From: Nitrosomonadaceae bacterium
GTDB lineage: Bacteria > Pseudomonadota > Gammaproteobacteria > Burkholderiales > Nitrosomonadaceae
Direction: 5' to 3'
DNA length: 6,444 nucleotides
Assembly: GCA_947471695.1 (NCBI GenBank)
Contig: CANIWY010000057.1
Coordinates: 1-6,444, forward strand
Shown: positions 4,814 through 6,444 of the stretch, one piece after another
Position numbering within the stretch: position 1 is the stretch's first letter
How the letters are laid out: the number at the start of each line of letters is the position of its first letter
Program-made: the position numbers and the translations under genes
Notes under the pieces: generated by a model
What the model was told of the DNA's origin: nothing
Databases searched by the model: none
What the model saw: only the letters and a program-made list of their open reading frames with translations

Positions 4814-6424
4814 TTACTTAACGACCGGGGGGGTTACCCAGGTGTGGTATGGGAGAGGTGACGGAAGCTCCCATTCCAGGGTGGTGCTTCCCTCCCATGG
4901 CTTAGAAGGTGCTTTTTCTCCCCCACGTATACACTTAACGATCACGTATAAAAAGATCAATTGACTGAATCCGAATCCAAATGCACCGATGCTTGAAATC
5001 ATATTGAAATCAGCGAATTGTAAGGCGTAGTCTGGTACACGACGCGGCATCCCAGCTAACCCCAAGAAGTGCTGTACAAAGAAGGTGACATTAAAGAAGA
5101 AGAATGACATCCAGAAATGGAGTTTCCCCATTGATTCATCGTACATATGTCCTGTCCACTTTGGCAGCCAGTAGTATGTCCCTCCAAAGATCCCAAATAG
5201 CGCGCCAGATACCAGCACATAATGGAAGTGCGCGATCACGTAATAGGTCTCTTGAACCTGTATATCGACCGGCACTAATGCACATATCACCCCGCTGAAT
5301 CCTCCGATCGTAAACAGGAATATAAATCCGATCGAGAAGAGCATTGGCGTCTCAAATGTCATTGACCCGCGCCACATGGTTGCAGTCCAGTTAAATACCT
5401 TAACCCCTGTTGGGATCGCTATCAGCATCGTTGCATACATGAAAAATAACTGAGCTGTCGCTGGCATCCCCACCGTAAACATATGGTGAGCCCAGACGAT
5501 GCACGAAAGAATTGCGATCGATGCCGTGGCATATACCATTGATGAGTAGCCAAATAGTGGCTTACGGGCGAATGTTGGGATGATCTCTGACACGATGCCA
5601 AATGCTGGCAATATCATGATGTATACCTCTGGATGCCCAAAGAACCAGAATATATGCTGGAACATTATAGGGTCTCCACCACCCGCTGCATTGAAGAAGC
5701 TTGTGCCGAAATGTCGGTCGGTCAGCAGCATCGTTACCGTTCCTGCCAATACTGGCATTACCAAAACGAGCAGGTATGCTGTAATGAGCCAGGTCCAGAC
5801 AAACAATGGCATTTTCATTAATGACATCCCCGGTGCCCGCATATTGATGATGGTCGTGATGATATTGATTGATCCCATGATGGAGGATGCCCCCAAGATA
5901 TGAACCGCAAATATCATCATGTCCATACCCATGCCCATTTGCACTGACAGTGGAGGATAGAATGTCCACCCCCCCGCTGGCGCGCCTCCTGGCATGAAGA
6001 ATGACCCCATCAATAATAATGCTGCCGGAGGTAACAACCAGAAACTCCAGTTATTCATCCGGGCAAAAGCCATGTCTGGAGCACCGATCATTAATGGCAC
6101 CTGCCAATTTGCAAATCCAACGAAGGCCGGCATAATTGCCCCAAACACCATAACAAGTCCATGCATTGTGGTGAGTTGGTTAAAAAATTCAGGCTCCACT
6201 AATTGCATACCTGGCTTAAATAATTCCGCCCGTATCATTAACGCCATCACCCCACCCGTCAAAAACATGGTGAAGCTAAACCACAGATACATCGTTCCGA
6301 TATCTTTGTGATTTGTTGTTGTTGCCCAGCGCATAAATCCGCTGGGTGGGCCATGATGCTCGTGCTCATCATGTCCGTGGTCGTGCCCGTGGGCGTGTCC
6401 GTGATCGTCGTGTACTGCTGCCAT
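4814..6424 (-). CDS. ctaD: Cytochrome c oxidase subunit I (aa3-type, A1 family)
   Basis: Subunit I (also coxA) holds heme a, heme a3 and CuB and reduces O2 to water while pumping protons. At 536 residues with about twelve helices it is full length. Ligands are all present: heme a His88 and His401, heme a3 His399, CuB His264, His313 and His314, with Tyr268 in G-H-P-E-V-Y for the His-Tyr crosslink. The D-channel has Asp117 and Asn106/Asn124 and ends at Glu266; the K-channel has Lys342. Arg461/Arg462 contact the heme propionates. Glu266 places it in the A1 class. Odd features are a His-rich N-terminus (ten His in residues 5-24) and Gln391-Glu392 where Paracoccus has His-Asp at the Mg site. The ATG follows AAGGAG (6431-6436) by six bases. 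It is first of the visible genes; coxB is expected upstream beyond the edge. Confidence 0.99.
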   Translation of the reverse strand: MAAVHDDHGHAHGHDHGHDEHEHHGPPSGFMRWATTTNHKDIGTMYLWFSFTMFLTGGVMALMIRAELFKPGMQLVEPEFFNQLTTMHGLVMVFGAIMPAFVGFANWQVPLMIGAPDMAFARMNNWSFWLLPPAALLLMGSFFMPGGAPAGGWTFYPPLSVQMGMGMDMMIFAVHILGASSIMGSINIITTIINMRAPGMSLMKMPLFVWTWLITAYLLVLVMPVLAGTVTMLLTDRHFGTSFFNAAGGGDPIMFQHIFWFFGHPEVYIMILPAFGIVSEIIPTFARKPLFGYSSMVYATASIAILSCIVWAHHMFTVGMPATAQLFFMYATMLIAIPTGVKVFNWTATMWRGSMTFETPMLFSIGFIFLFTIGGFSGVICALVPVDIQVQETYYVIAHFHYVLVSGALFGIFGGTYYWLPKWTGHMYDESMGKLHFWMSFFFFNVTFFVQHFLGLAGMPRRVPDYALQFADFNMISSIGAFGFGFSQLIFLYVIVKCIRGGEKAPSKPWEGSTTLEWELPSPLPYHTWVTPPVVK

Positions 6425-6430
6425 GACTGT

Positions 6431-6436
6431 CTCCTT
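6431..6436 (-). promoter_or_regulatory. ctaD ribosome binding site
   Basis: AAGGAG on the minus strand lies six bases before the ctaD ATG (6424-6422). It is the strongest Shine-Dalgarno in the window and fixes the start so that the His-rich N-terminus is part of the protein. Confidence 0.85.
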
Positions 6437-6444
6437 AGTGCTTA

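Noticed and set aside
5562..5969. 135-codon minus-strand frame inside ctaD
   Set aside because: It is a frame-shifted shadow of subunit I, with the real frame carrying every heme and CuB ligand; no own ribosome site or domain.
6442..6444. TAA on the minus strand at the right edge as the stop of coxB
   Set aside because: Three bases without the preceding reading frame cannot show a gene end; coxB is only expected from cluster order.

Overview
The window carries most of an aa3-type (A1-family heme-copper) cytochrome c oxidase locus: two core subunit genes and the genes that mature and assemble the enzyme. Subunit I is close to the betaproteobacterial form: it has a His-rich N-terminus, a TFETPM segment, a Q-x-T-Y-Y stretch before the heme ligands and a PPVVK-type C-terminus. 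The gene order and the accessory proteins (DUF2970, the inverted DUF2909 gene, a lipoprotein Sco1) also fit a betaproteobacterium. By eye the G+C content is moderate, in the mid-40s percent. I cannot name the genus.

Layout, read on the minus strand from high to low coordinates. Segment A is ctaD (subunit I), a 37-residue single-helix protein, ctaG/cox11 (CuB insertion), a DUF2970 membrane protein, and ctaE/coxC (subunit III). These are tightly packed, with ATGA and TTGA overlaps. coxB (subunit II) is expected just beyond the right edge but is not visible. Segment B is a single plus-strand gene (DUF2909, TTG start) that converges on coxC across a perfect 14-bp stem terminator. Segment C, minus strand again, is SURF1, a Sco-like CXXXC protein overlapping SURF1 by 32 bp, a 156-bp spacer, ctaB (heme O synthase), and the start of sco1, which runs off the left edge.

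The products work together. CtaB makes heme O, the precursor of heme A. SURF1 helps place heme A in subunit I. Cox11 delivers copper to CuB, and Sco proteins serve the CuA centre of subunit II. The terminator after coxC implies that SURF1 to sco1 form a second transcription unit, probably started from the 60-bp divergent spacer shared with the DUF2909 gene.

The locus is largely canonical and I see no new defence, mobile or RNA system. The points that merit a second look are: no ctaA (heme A synthase) where it usually sits; a second Sco-like protein that keeps its likely copper ligands; a palindrome overlapping the ctaB ribosome binding site; four non-ATG starts among ten genes; and a Gln-Glu pair at the subunit I Mg site. 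No gene-free stretch exceeds 300 bases; the longest is the 156-bp spacer upstream of ctaB.
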